Source: Billgrantia aerodenitrificans (GTDB lineage Bacteria; Pseudomonadota; Gammaproteobacteria; Pseudomonadales; Halomonadaceae). From it: a stretch of DNA of 64,000 bases. Position 1 is the stretch's first letter. Every line of letters starts with the position of its first letter. The position numbers were made by a program, and so were the translations under genes. A model generated the notes under the pieces. The model saw only the letters and a program-made list of their open reading frames with translations, had not been told where the DNA came from and made no database searches. This document shows, piece after piece, positions 41,526 to 50,267 of this stretch. The stretch lies in NCBI RefSeq assembly GCF_021404405.1, contig NZ_JABFTV010000001.1:620001-684000 (forward strand), given 5' to 3'.

Positions 41526-42779
41526 GTGTCCGATTCACCTGCATCCCCATTGACCACTGCCGATGGCGTGCCGCTAAAGGTCAGCCTGCGTCGCGCCGTG
41601 AGGCGCTCGAAGATCAAGGCTTTCCTGCTGGTATCGCCGCTGCTGCTGTTTCTCGTCGTCGCCTTCGTCATGCCCATCTTCGAGATGCTGTGGCGCAGCG
41701 TCGACAATCCCGAAGTGTCGACCCATCTGTCGCGCACCGTCGAAGCCCTGGAGGGCTGGGACAGAGAGTCGCTGCCCGGGGAAGAGGTCTTCGCGGCGCT
41801 GGCCGAGGACCTGCGCGAAGGGCAGCAGGCACGTAACCTGGGGCTGCTGTCGAGCCGCTTGAACTATGAGAAGTCGGGCATGCGCTCGACCATCACCCGC
41901 ACCGCCCGCGGCCTTGGCACGCTCGAACCCCCTTACCGTGAAGCGCTGATCGAACTCAATGACACCTGGGGCGAGCTCGATACCTGGAAGCTGATACAGC
42001 GCGAGGCCTCGCCGCTGACGATCAGCTACTACCTGGCGGCGGTGGACCGCCAACTCACGCCCGATGGCGAGATCGTTCGCGCACCCGAATCCCAGCGCCT
42101 GCACGTCACTCTGTTCTGGCGCACGCTATGGATGAGCCTGGTCATCACCGTCCTGACACTGCTGCTTGGCTATCCCGTGGCCTTCCTACTGGCCAGCCTG
42201 CCGCTGCGCTATTCCAACCTGCTGATGATTCTGGTGTTGCTGCCATTCTGGACGTCGCTGCTGGTACGCACGACGACCTGGATCGCCATTCTGCAGTCCC
42301 AGGGGGTGCTCAACGACCTGATGGTCGCCGTTGGGGTGATCGCCGACGAGGCGCGCTGGCAGATGATCCACAACAAGACCGGCACCATCATTGCCATGAC
42401 CCACATCCTGCTGCCGTTCATGATTCTGCCGCTGTACTCGGTGATGAAGACCATCCCGCCGAGCTACATGCGTGCGGCGCGCTCCCTGGGCGGCCGGCCG
42501 TTCCTGTGCTTCCGGCGCGTCTACTTCCCGCTCACCATTCCGGGCATTGCCGCCGGGGGGATCCTGGTATTCATCCTTTCGATCGGCTATTACATCACCC
42601 CGGCGCTGGTCGGTGGCCAGTCGGGGCGTTTCATCACCAACTATATCGCCTACCACATGCAGACCTCCCTCAACTGGGGCCTGGCGGCGGCAATTGCCTC
42701 GATCCTGCTGTTCGTGGTGGTGGTGTTCTATCTGGTCTTCAATCGCCTGATCGGCGTCGACAAGGTCAAGCTGGGGTAA
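41526..42779 (+). CDS. polyamine-type ABC transporter permease (PotB-like) with large periplasmic insert
   Basis: A 417-residue permease, longer than E. coli PotB (about 275-285). After the first helix (ILLFLVVAFVMPIFEMLWRS region, residues 36-58) come roughly 135 hydrophilic residues before the remaining five helices. The cytoplasmic EAA-like loop is PPSYMRAARSLGGRPFLCF. The extension is found in several proteobacterial PotB-like proteins and is presumably periplasmic, where it could contact the binding protein. An upstream GTG is read at 41526. Confidence 0.88.
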   Translation: MSDSPASPLTTADGVPLKVSLRRAVRRSKIKAFLLVSPLLLFLVVAFVMPIFEMLWRSVDNPEVSTHLSRTVEALEGWDRESLPGEEVFAALAEDLREGQQARNLGLLSSRLNYEKSGMRSTITRTARGLGTLEPPYREALIELNDTWGELDTWKLIQREASPLTISYYLAAVDRQLTPDGEIVRAPESQRLHVTLFWRTLWMSLVITVLTLLLGYPVAFLLASLPLRYSNLLMILVLLPFWTSLLVRTTTWIAILQSQGVLNDLMVAVGVIADEARWQMIHNKTGTIIAMTHILLPFMILPLYSVMKTIPPSYMRAARSLGGRPFLCFRRVYFPLTIPGIAAGGILVFILSIGYYITPALVGGQSGRFITNYIAYHMQTSLNWGLAAAIASILLFVVVVFYLVFNRLIGVDKVKLG

Positions 42780-42782
42780 ACG

Positions 42783-43634
42783 ATGGCCATTCCTTCCTAT
42801 GCCACCCGCGGCGAGCGCATCTGGCACTACGTGTTCCTCGGTATCTGCGCGCTCATCTTCCTGTTCCTGGTGGGGCCGCTGTTGATCATCATCCCGCTGT
42901 CCTTCAATGCGCAGCCTTACTTCACCTTTTCCCAGGAGATGCTGTCTCTCGATCCGGCGGGTTATTCGCTGCGCTGGTACCAGGACTTCTTCACCTCACG
43001 AGCCTGGCTGCACGCGATCAAGAACAGCTTCATCATCGGCATCGCCTCGACGATCCTGGCGACCATCCTGGGCACCGTGGCGGCACTGGGGCTGTCGAGC
43101 CGCCATATGCCGGCTCGCAGTGTCATCATGGCGCTGCTGATCTCGCCGATGATCGTACCGCTGATCATCTCTGCTGCCGCCATGTTCTTCTTCTTCTCCA
43201 AGGTCAATCTGGCCCAGACCTACCTCGGTGTGATTCTGGCGCATACCGCGCTCGGGATTCCCTTCGTCGTGATCACCGTGACGGCAACGCTGTCGAGCTT
43301 CGATACGACCTTGATCAAGGCGGCCCACAGCCTGGGCGCCAATCCGACACGAACCTTCTTCAAGGTCGTGCTGCCATTGGTCACTCCGGGGGTCGTATCC
43401 GGTGCTTTGTTCGCCTTCATCACCTCCTTCGATGAGGTGGTGGTGGTGCTGTTCATTTCCGGCCCCGAGCAACGCACCATGCCGATCCAGATGTGGTCCG
43501 GCATTCGCGAGCAGATCAGCCCGACCATCCTCGCCGTCGCCACACTGCTGGTACTGCTCTCCATGCTGCTGCTGACGACGCTGGAGCTGTTGCGTCGGCG
43601 CAGTGAGCGGCTGCGGGGCGTCGCGCCGGAATAA
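42783..43634 (+). CDS. polyamine-type ABC transporter permease (PotC-like)
   Basis: A 283-residue permease with six helices. The EAA loop is TTLIKAAHSLGANPTRTFFK and the N-terminal LVGPLLIIIPLSFNAQPYF is typical. It begins 4 bases after the PotB-like stop and is the last gene of the operon, followed by an 18-bp inverted repeat. Confidence 0.9.
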   Translation: MAIPSYATRGERIWHYVFLGICALIFLFLVGPLLIIIPLSFNAQPYFTFSQEMLSLDPAGYSLRWYQDFFTSRAWLHAIKNSFIIGIASTILATILGTVAALGLSSRHMPARSVIMALLISPMIVPLIISAAAMFFFFSKVNLAQTYLGVILAHTALGIPFVVITVTATLSSFDTTLIKAAHSLGANPTRTFFKVVLPLVTPGVVSGALFAFITSFDEVVVVLFISGPEQRTMPIQMWSGIREQISPTILAVATLLVLLSMLLLTTLELLRRRSERLRGVAPE

Positions 43635-43658
43635 TACCTACCCTCTCGCTTCGGCAAA

Positions 43659-43699
43659 GACAAACAGGGAGACGTCTCGACGACGTCTCCCTGTTTGTC
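43659..43699. terminator. long perfect stem-loop after the polyamine ABC operon
   Basis: GACAAACAGGGAGACGTC (43659-43676) is repeated as a perfect reverse complement at 43682-43699 with a 5-base loop TCGAC. The 18-bp stem follows the last permease gene by 25 bases. It lacks a run of T after the stem, so termination or 3'-end protection is an inference. Confidence 0.7.
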
Positions 43700-43901
43700 G
43701 TGAGCAGCCGGGTTTGGGCTGTGGCAAAGCTGCCCATGTGTCAGTTTGAACCACCTTTCTTGCCGATTTTCAGAGTACTTCGTCTTCACGGTTTTATGTC
43801 TAACTTATTGTTTTTTATATATTATAAGAAATATCAGGAAGAGTGGCACGACCTGTGCTGCTATCTAGAGGAGAATGAATCAATCAGGGAGAGGAACCCA
43901 G

Positions 43902-44324
43902 ATGAGCCATAGAAAGCGTGCAAGCAAACCTGCCAGGCAGCTGACCGCCTTGGCCTCGGCAGTGGCTCTGGCGCTAGGGACGTTGTCTCTTGCTGGTTGC
44001 GGCAATGACGATGATGTGCCGCCTGTCGAGGAAGAGCGTCCAGTCACGGAAGAACAGACTTCCCCGATGCAGGACACCACGGCCGATCCGGGCATCGATC
44101 AGACTGATACGGCGGCTGGAGACGGCTCGGCGGAGCCGATCACCGGGGCCGAGGAGAGCCCTGAGGGCATGGGTGACGTAACGCCCGAGCAAGACCCGCT
44201 GCCTGAAGCCGAGCAAGAGCCGGTTCCCGATGAGGACGAGCTCGAAGGCCAGCAGGACACAATGGACCAAGGACAGGTCGACGATCCCTTGGTTGAAGAG
44301 GAAGAAGAGCAAGGTGGTAACTGA
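43902..44324 (+). CDS. acidic exported lipoprotein
   Basis: A 140-residue protein. The lipobox LAGC puts the lipid-modified cysteine at residue 33 after a basic N-terminus and hydrophobic segment. The mature part is dominated by Asp, Glu, Gln and Pro and carries a single basic residue. No domain is recognised, and it is probably unstructured. Asp after the Cys is absent (CGNDD), so outer-membrane sorting is expected. GGGAGAGGAA supports the ATG at 43902; an earlier ATG at 43875 sits only one base behind its own AGAGGAG. An AT-rich stretch (about 43790-43850) upstream probably holds the promoter. Function unknown; adjacent to another acidic exported protein. Confidence 0.75.
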   Translation: MSHRKRASKPARQLTALASAVALALGTLSLAGCGNDDDVPPVEEERPVTEEQTSPMQDTTADPGIDQTDTAAGDGSAEPITGAEESPEGMGDVTPEQDPLPEAEQEPVPDEDELEGQQDTMDQGQVDDPLVEEEEEQGGN

Positions 44325-44431
44325 TCTTTCGATCTGACCCCTTTCGCTTCGTGCCGCCATCGGGACGGTGGCGGCTCAGGGCAGGACGCCCATCACACTT
44401 CGCGCAAGGCGATACCGCAGGAGGTGGAATC

Positions 44432-44995
44432 ATGATGTCCAAGGAATTTCTGAAGAAGCTAGGCATCGTTGGTGTGACCATGGGGCTGACCGCCAGCCCG
44501 TTCGCGCTGGCCCAGCAGACCCAGACTCAGCAGGACGAGTTCCAGACTCAGCCAGGTGCCGAACAGCCTGGTGATTATCCGGCGACCGAGGCGGCACCGG
44601 GCCATGAAGCCGGTCCGGGCGTCGAACCCGGCGACCCGGCCGCGCCGGGCATTGATGGAACTACTGAGCCGGGCGCTGATCCTGCCATGCCGGGTACCGA
44701 AGCGCAGCCGGGAGAAATGCAAGATCCGGGTATGCAGCAGTCCGATCCTGGCTTTGAGACTGCGCCAGGCACAGGCACAGGCACCGAGGCTGCGCCGGGG
44801 CATGAAGCCGGCCCAGGTGTCGAGCCCGGTGACCCGGCTGCCCCCGGCATTGACGGGGCCACTGAACCGGGTGCCGATCCTGCTATGCCTGGTACCGAAG
44901 CTGCACCTGGTGAAGAGCCCGGTTTCGGTGATGGTCCCGAAGCTATGCCGGGCGATGAGTCAGATGAGTGGGAATATCCGGAACAAGACACTTAA
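44432..44995 (+). CDS. acidic Pro/Gly-rich exported protein with a duplicated 40-residue unit
   Basis: A 187-residue protein. The signal peptide (to about residue 27, FALA) is followed by a low-complexity mature chain rich in Pro, Gly, Glu and Ala with no Lys, Arg or Cys. A 40-residue unit beginning TEAAPGHEAGPGVEPGDPAA occurs twice (residues 52-91 and 118-157), differing at one residue. AGGAGGTGG before the ATG at 44432 is a strong ribosome site; a second ATG follows immediately. No known domain is recognised. The composition suits a disordered periplasmic or surface protein in a saline habitat. Confidence 0.75.
   Translation: MMSKEFLKKLGIVGVTMGLTASPFALAQQTQTQQDEFQTQPGAEQPGDYPATEAAPGHEAGPGVEPGDPAAPGIDGTTEPGADPAMPGTEAQPGEMQDPGMQQSDPGFETAPGTGTGTEAAPGHEAGPGVEPGDPAAPGIDGATEPGADPAMPGTEAAPGEEPGFGDGPEAMPGDESDEWEYPEQDT
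44585..44704 (+). repeat. intragenic repeat copy 1 (40 codons)
   Basis: The first copy of the TEAAPGHEAGPG unit. At protein level it matches copy 2 at 39 of 40 positions, while many third codon positions differ. Confidence 0.9.
44783..44902 (+). repeat. intragenic repeat copy 2 (40 codons)
   Basis: The second copy. It differs from copy 1 by Thr to Ala at unit position 26; the remaining nucleotide differences are synonymous. Confidence 0.9.
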
Positions 44996-45007
44996 TTTCC
45001 AGGTTCG

Positions 45008-45030
45008 GCCCCAGTCGGTTGGCTGGGGCT
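45008..45030 (+). terminator. stem-loop after the acidic repeat protein
   Basis: GCCCCAG and CTGGGGC pair around TCGGTTGG, 13 bases beyond the stop codon, followed by TTCCT. It is probably a weak intrinsic terminator. Confidence 0.6.
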
Positions 45031-45051
45031 TCCTAAATGTATAGCGAACGC

Positions 45052-45170
45052 AAGGATGCGTGATCAAAATGACGCGCCGCAATTGGCTGACGGCCCGCCA
45101 CCCTCCCCCCTTGCACCGTCAGCGAGTTGCATGGCGTACTTCGCCCCCGCGCTCCCACGGGGGCTTTTTT
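45052..45170 (+). ncRNA. candidate small RNA with a C-rich loop
   Basis: The interval between the acidic protein and the convergent response-regulator gene has no open frame but ends in a strong terminator. Within it, GCTGACGG (45086-45093) and CCGTCAGC (45116-45123) form a perfect 8-bp stem whose 22-base loop is almost all C with a CCCTCCCCCC run, a sequence able to pair with Shine-Dalgarno regions. TATAGC at 45040-45045 may be a -10 box. The 5' end is a guess. No match to a named sRNA is claimed. Confidence 0.4.
45143..45170 (+). terminator. strong rho-independent terminator with no coding gene directly upstream
   Basis: GCCCCCG/CGGGGGC forms a 7-bp stem around CGCTCCCA, followed by six T. 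It is 148 bases from the nearest upstream stop codon, after another hairpin, which suggests a separate short transcript. Confidence 0.85.
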
Positions 45171-45236
45171 ACGTTTCCTGTCCCTATGTCCTGTCGCTAT
45201 GTCAGTTGCGTTCGGGTCGTAACGTCTGAATAGTCG

Positions 45237-46625
45237 TCAATCCTCCTCCAGCCGCCGGTAGAGCGTGCGTCTGGCGATGCCGAGAATGTCCGCCGTGCGC
45301 CGCTTGTTGCCTCCGGTGGCCTCCAGCACCTTCTGGATATAGCGCTTCTCGACTTCCTCGAGACTCGGCCAGCTCTGCTGGCTGCGAGCGACGAGGGCAC
45401 TGCCGGCTTCGATCTGACGTACCACGCCACGCTGCTCCTGGCCATGCTGACGAATGCGTTCCGGCAGGTCGGCGTGGCTGAGCAGCCCTTCCTCGGCCAG
45501 GGTCACCGCCCGCATGATGGCGTTCTCGAGCTCCCGCACATTGCCGGGGTATGGGTAGTCGAGCAGGGTTTGGAGTGCCACAGGCTCCACGCTTTCTATG
45601 CGCTTGCCCTGGGCAGTGGCGTGCTTCTCGATCAGCGCCGAGACCAGGCGTTCGATGTCGCCCTGGCGCTCGCGCAGGGGCGGAATGCGCAGGGAGAAGG
45701 TTTCAAGCCGGTAGAACAGGTCGCTGCGGAAATTGCCGCTCTCGATCTCCTGCTCGAGGTCGCGGTGAGTGGCGGCGATGATGCGCACGTCCACCGACTC
45801 TTCCTTCTCGGCACCCACGGCCTTGACCATCTTCTCCTGCAGGGCGCGCAGCAGTTTGGCCTGCAGGCCGGGCGACATCTCGCCGATCTCATCGAGGAAC
45901 AAGCTGCCGCCGTTGGCCGCCTGGAACAGGCCCTGGCGCGAATCGCTGGCACCGGTGAACGCCCCCTTCACGTGGCCAAAGAACTCGCTCTCCATCAGCT
46001 CCGAAGGAATGCTGGCGCAATTGACGGCGATGAAGGGTTCGGCGGCGCGGGGGCTTTCGGCATGAATGGCACGCGCCAACAGCTCCTTGCCGGTGCCGCT
46101 CTCGCCGAGGATCAGAATCGGCGCGTCGCTCTTGGCCAGGCGTGCCGCATCGTGGAACAGCGCCTGCATCGTTTCGCTCTCCCCAACGATGCCATGGAAA
46201 TGACCGGGCGACTCTCCCTGCTGGAAGCGTTCGGCCAGACGCCGGTTCTCCAGCACGCGGTAGACCGCTTCGCCCACGCTTTCCAGATCGAGCGGTTTGG
46301 TCAGAAAGTCGTCGGCTCCGATCTTCAGCGCCTCCACGGCCTGATCGATGGTGCCGAAGGCGGTGATCACGATGAAACCTACCCGGCTACCCTCCTGGCG
46401 AAGCTGTTCGAGCAGCTGCATGCCGCTCATGCCGGGCAAGCGCACGTCACTGATGATCATGGCCACTTCGCTGTGGCTCAAGGTGAGCATGGCTTCCTCG
46501 GCGCTGCTGACACCGAGCGTCTTGTAGCCGGCTTCCTGGAGCTCTTCCTCGAGCAGCTCCAGGATGGCGGCGTCATCCTCGACGACCAGTATCGGCAGAT
46601 CGGATTGGGTGTGGCTTCCTGTCAC
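45237..46625 (-). CDS. sigma-54-dependent two-component response regulator (NtrC family)
   Basis: A 462-residue regulator. The receiver domain has phospho-acceptor Asp60 (IISDVRLPG) with the conserved TAFGT and FLTKPL. The AAA+ domain has Walker A GESGTGKE (174-181), the sigma-54-contacting GAFTGA (221-226) and Walker B LFLDEIGEM. The C-terminal Fis-type helix-turn-helix is NKRRTADILGIARRTLYRRL. It should activate sigma-54 promoters upon phosphorylation by the adjacent kinase. Targets are unknown. The start overlaps the kinase stop by 4 bases. Confidence 0.93.
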   Translation of the reverse strand: MTGSHTQSDLPILVVEDDAAILELLEEELQEAGYKTLGVSSAEEAMLTLSHSEVAMIISDVRLPGMSGMQLLEQLRQEGSRVGFIVITAFGTIDQAVEALKIGADDFLTKPLDLESVGEAVYRVLENRRLAERFQQGESPGHFHGIVGESETMQALFHDAARLAKSDAPILILGESGTGKELLARAIHAESPRAAEPFIAVNCASIPSELMESEFFGHVKGAFTGASDSRQGLFQAANGGSLFLDEIGEMSPGLQAKLLRALQEKMVKAVGAEKEESVDVRIIAATHRDLEQEIESGNFRSDLFYRLETFSLRIPPLRERQGDIERLVSALIEKHATAQGKRIESVEPVALQTLLDYPYPGNVRELENAIMRAVTLAEEGLLSHADLPERIRQHGQEQRGVVRQIEAGSALVARSQQSWPSLEEVEKRYIQKVLEATGGNKRRTADILGIARRTLYRRLEED

Positions 46626-48079
46626 GTGGCAGTCCCTCCTTCATCGCTATCGTTCAGTGGCAGCCCGATCTCGAAGCCGGCTCCCCCCAGCTCGCTGTCG
46701 TAAACACCGACAGTGCCGCCATGATCGTTAATGATTCGATGTACCATGGATAATCCCAGACCGCTGCCCTGACCCACGGGCTTGGTGGTGAAGAATGGGT
46801 CGAAGACTTTCGGTTTGTCCTGGTCGGAGATTCCCGGGCCATCGTCCTCTATCCACAGAGTCAACCAGCCCTCCTTGTCCTGTGCGCGGATGCGCACGCG
46901 TTCGACGCCCTTGGCCTGTGCCGCGTTGCGTAGCAGGTTGGTCAGTACCTGTATCAGCTGTTGGCCGTTGGCCAGCAGCGGCGGTGTCGTCGCGGGCAGG
47001 TCGAGCTCGAGCCGGATGTCGCTTTGTTCGAAATCCTCCTCGACCAGTTCGCGGGTGGTCTCGAGCAGTTCGGCGAGCTGCAGCGGCTCCTTCTCGACGT
47101 TGTGGCGCCGGCCCAGTTCCATCAGCTGGCGCACGATCTCGACGATACGCTCCACCTCTCCGCGTATGCGACCAAGCCTGGTGCGGTCCGCATCGGTGAG
47201 CGTCTCGCGGCGTGAGAGGCGCTGCGCCTGGCCGTTGATCACCGTCAGCGGGGCGCCGATTTCATGGGCGACACCCGCAGCCAGCACGCCGAGCTCGGCG
47301 AGCTTCTTCGATTTGCGCAGTCGCTTCTCGAGTTCGATCTCCTTACGCCGACGTGTCTCGATATCGGCGTCCTTCTCGGCCATGGCATCGAGCATGCCAT
47401 TCAGGGCCACCGCCAGGCGTTCGTACTCCTGCGGACCCTCGGCTTCGGCGCGCTGCTCCCGGTCGCCGGCCTCCACTCGCTGCATGACGGCCAGCAGCCG
47501 CTCCAGCGGGCGCTCGATATGGCGGCGAAAGCCCCACCAGATACCCAGCACGATCCCGGCCGCGCCGACGACGAATGCCAGCAGCGCCAATTGGCTGAGA
47601 AAACCGGTGTAGTTCTCGATCCCGGTGTTGAGCCGGTTGACCTGCAGTACGCCCTGCACCTCGCCGGTGTTGGACATCAGCGGCTTCAGAGCGGAGTAGT
47701 AATGCCAGCCGTCGTGTTCGCGATAGGCCGCGCGCATTTCGCCGCGCTCGGCGACCTCGCGGATGGTTTCCGGGCTGAACAGGGCTTGCCCCAGGCCGAG
47801 CCCGTAGATCTCTCGTCCGTTGGCGTCGAAGACATAGGCGCCGTAGATACGATGGAAGGAGAACGCGGAGTAGAGCGACTCCTCGAGCGGCTCGGTGGCG
47901 TTGCGGCTGAGGGCGTGGCTCAGGGTCGTGCCGATGACATTGGTGATGACCTGGACTTCCCGCTCGAGGCGAGTGCGCACGTTATCCTCGAGCGACTTGA
48001 TGGCCACCAGGCTGAATATCAGCAGCACGAGGAACAGCGGTGCTATGACGGTGATGAGGATGAGATTGCGTAGGCGCAT
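46622..48079 (-). CDS. sensor histidine kinase, partner of the NtrC-family regulator
   Basis: A 485-residue membrane kinase. TM1 spans about residues 7-28 and TM2 about 165-184, enclosing a roughly 135-residue periplasmic sensor. A HAMP domain follows, then a coiled region (about 235-260), HisKA with phospho-accepting His272 (GVAHEIGAP), and the ATPase with the N box NLLRNAAQ, G1 DDGPGIS and G2 GQGSGLGLSM. The His box and partner resemble the ZraS/AtoS-type NtrB-like group. The stimulus is not known. Confidence 0.92.
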   Translation of the reverse strand: MRLRNLILITVIAPLFLVLLIFSLVAIKSLEDNVRTRLEREVQVITNVIGTTLSHALSRNATEPLEESLYSAFSFHRIYGAYVFDANGREIYGLGLGQALFSPETIREVAERGEMRAAYREHDGWHYYSALKPLMSNTGEVQGVLQVNRLNTGIENYTGFLSQLALLAFVVGAAGIVLGIWWGFRRHIERPLERLLAVMQRVEAGDREQRAEAEGPQEYERLAVALNGMLDAMAEKDADIETRRRKEIELEKRLRKSKKLAELGVLAAGVAHEIGAPLTVINGQAQRLSRRETLTDADRTRLGRIRGEVERIVEIVRQLMELGRRHNVEKEPLQLAELLETTRELVEEDFEQSDIRLELDLPATTPPLLANGQQLIQVLTNLLRNAAQAKGVERVRIRAQDKEGWLTLWIEDDGPGISDQDKPKVFDPFFTTKPVGQGSGLGLSMVHRIINDHGGTVGVYDSELGGAGFEIGLPLNDSDEGGTAT

Positions 48080-48144
48080 GGCATCTCGCAGGCAGCATTA
48101 GACGAATGCGGCACCAGCCCACACGGACCGGTGCCGCGCTTGAG

Positions 48145-49299
48145 TCACTCCACCGGCCGTAGCCGGTAGAGGCTGCCTTGCGCCTCGTCATTGACCAGGT
48201 AGATGGCACCATCGTGCCCCTGGTGCACGCCGCGGATGCGTCCGATCTGTCCGTCCAGCACCACTTCGCTGTCGGCCAGCTGCTCTCCCTCGATCGACAA
48301 GCGGTACAGCCGCTCGCCGCGCAGCCCGCCGGCCAGCAGGTCGCCCTGCCACTCGCCGAAGGTGACCGAGGTCACCTGAGCCAGACCGGAGGGGGCGAAG
48401 GGAGCTTCGAAGACGTGGATCGGATCCTGCATTCCCGGCAGGGAGTCCTCGCCGATGGGCTCGCGGGTGCCATAGTCGCGCCCCTGGCTGACCTCGGGCC
48501 AGCCGTAGTTTTCTCCCGCGACGATGAGATTGAGCTCGTCGCCGCCGAAGGGGCCGTGTTCGGTGGCCCAGACCTCACCCTGCTCGGTCACCACCATGCC
48601 CTGGATGTTGCGGTTGCCGAGGGTGTAGATCTCGGCCCGGGTGGCATCTTCGTCGGTGAAGGGGTTGTCGTCGGGAGCGCTGCCGTCGGCGGCTAGCCGC
48701 AGCACGCTGCCGGCATGATCGTCTGCCGCCTGGGCGCGTTCAGGTGTGCCTCGGTCGCCGATGGACATCAGCAGGGTCTCGTCGGGCAGCCAGGCGAGCC
48801 GTGAGCCATAGTGCCGCCCGGGGCCGGAGAAGCGGTCCTGTTCGAACAGCGTCTCGACGTCGCTCAGGGCATCGTCGCTCAGTCTGGCGCGGTTCAAGGC
48901 CGTTGCCGTGCCGCCGTCGCCGGGCTTGCTCCAAGTGAAGTAGAGCCAGTCGTGCTCACCGTCACCGTAGCGGGGGTGCAGCGTGACGTCGAGCAGGCCG
49001 CCCTGGCCTTGAGCGCTGACCTCGGGCACGCCCTCGAGATGCGTGATGCTGCCGTCCTCATCGATCAGCGCCAGGCGTCCCGGCCGCTCGGTGACCAGAA
49101 AGCGCCCGTCGGGCAGCATGGTTACCGCCCAGGGGTTCTCGAGACCCTCGGCAATGCGCTCCAGGCGCAGCTCCAAGTGTTCGGTGGAGAGACTCTCTTC
49201 GATGACTTCGGCGCCGACCGCTGCGGTGGCCAGGACAGTACCGCTTGCCGCGATACCTGCCAGCACAACGACGGACAATGGCTTGTTTGCTTCGTGCAT
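48145..49299 (-). CDS. PQQ-dependent sugar dehydrogenase (aldose sugar dehydrogenase type)
   Basis: A 384-residue periplasmic quinoprotein-type six-bladed propeller of the glucose/sorbosone dehydrogenase family. The signal peptide ends near AVGA (about residue 29). Family motifs are LENPWAVTMLPDGRFLVTER, GGLLDVTLHP, the catalytic-His neighbourhood SGPGRHYGSRL and TEHGPFGGDELN, with YGWPEVSQGRDY later. It is akin to E. coli YliI (Asd), which oxidises aldoses using PQQ. GGGAGGAAG five bases before the ATG fixes the start. Confidence 0.9.
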   Translation of the reverse strand: MHEANKPLSVVVLAGIAASGTVLATAAVGAEVIEESLSTEHLELRLERIAEGLENPWAVTMLPDGRFLVTERPGRLALIDEDGSITHLEGVPEVSAQGQGGLLDVTLHPRYGDGEHDWLYFTWSKPGDGGTATALNRARLSDDALSDVETLFEQDRFSGPGRHYGSRLAWLPDETLLMSIGDRGTPERAQAADDHAGSVLRLAADGSAPDDNPFTDEDATRAEIYTLGNRNIQGMVVTEQGEVWATEHGPFGGDELNLIVAGENYGWPEVSQGRDYGTREPIGEDSLPGMQDPIHVFEAPFAPSGLAQVTSVTFGEWQGDLLAGGLRGERLYRLSIEGEQLADSEVVLDGQIGRIRGVHQGHDGAIYLVNDEAQGSLYRLRPVE

Positions 49300-49391
49300 G
49301 ACTTCCTCCCTTGCATTTCTTTGCCGCCCCAGAAGATAGAGACTGTGGTGCAGCCGGGGTGTTCCCTTCACCCCTCGGTCTCGCTTGCCGG

Positions 49392-50267
49392 CTACATCAG
49401 GATAGCCAGCAGAATGGGCAAGTAGAACAGCGCCAGCAACGTCGAGCAGAACACCAGGCTGGCAACGTATTCCGGTTCCCGCTTGGCGCGCTGAGCGAAC
49501 AGGTAGTTGAACACCGCCACCGGCATGCACATCTGCAATATCAGGATGCTGAGTGCCAGCGGCGGCAGGTTCAGCAGCGTGCCGATACCCCAGGCCAACA
49601 GTGCGGCGATGGGGATGCGCAGCAGGCTGAAACCGATGCCCGTTTTCAGGTTCTTCACCTTGATGCTCGCCAGCGACACCCCCAGCGTGATCAGCATCAG
49701 CGGCACCGTGAAACCCGAGATCAGGTCGACGCTGTTGGCCAGCCACAGCGGCAGCCCGGTATCCGTCAGCAGCAGGAGCAGTGCTATCAGGATAGCGTAA
49801 ACCGTAGGCGTCCTGAGCAGAGTCTTCAAAGGATTGCCGGTACTGGCAAAGATGGCGCCGATGGTGAACTGGAACAGCGAGACCGTCACCATTACCGTGA
49901 TACCGAAAGCGAAGCCCGCGCTGCCGAAGGCGTAGAGCACCACCGGCAGGCCCATGTTGCCGGTGTTGGGGTACATCATCGGGGCCAGCAACACTCGCCA
50001 ATCCTGCTTCAGCAGCCGCGCCATGGCGAAGGTGGCGCCGCCCATCAGTATTATCACCAGGGCGGTGGCCAGCATGGTGCGCCCGAAGCTGCCGGCATCG
50101 ATGTCGGCACCCGTGAGCGAGGCGATGACCAGGGCCGGCGTGCCGATGTTGAAGACCAGGCGGGTGACGAAGTCGACGGGAAAGGGATGTCCCAGGCGGA
50201 TCCACGTGAAGCCCAGTCCGGCACCGGCCAGAATGGGGGCCATGACGGCGAAGAGATCGGGGATCAT
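49392..50267 (-). CDS. AEC-family (auxin efflux carrier-type) permease
   Basis: A 291-residue protein with about ten hydrophobic helices. The N-terminal VFNIGTPALVIASLTGADI and the central MMYPNTGNMGLPVVLYAFG (the NxGNMGLP motif) are diagnostic of the AEC family. Bacterial members carry malonate, malate or other dicarboxylates. The start at 50267 (MIPDLFAVMAP) has AAGGATG upstream and is preferred over a 20-residue longer frame. It is divergent from the ABC exporter gene. Confidence 0.88.
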   Translation of the reverse strand: MIPDLFAVMAPILAGAGLGFTWIRLGHPFPVDFVTRLVFNIGTPALVIASLTGADIDAGSFGRTMLATALVIILMGGATFAMARLLKQDWRVLLAPMMYPNTGNMGLPVVLYAFGSAGFAFGITVMVTVSLFQFTIGAIFASTGNPLKTLLRTPTVYAILIALLLLLTDTGLPLWLANSVDLISGFTVPLMLITLGVSLASIKVKNLKTGIGFSLLRIPIAALLAWGIGTLLNLPPLALSILILQMCMPVAVFNYLFAQRAKREPEYVASLVFCSTLLALFYLPILLAILM

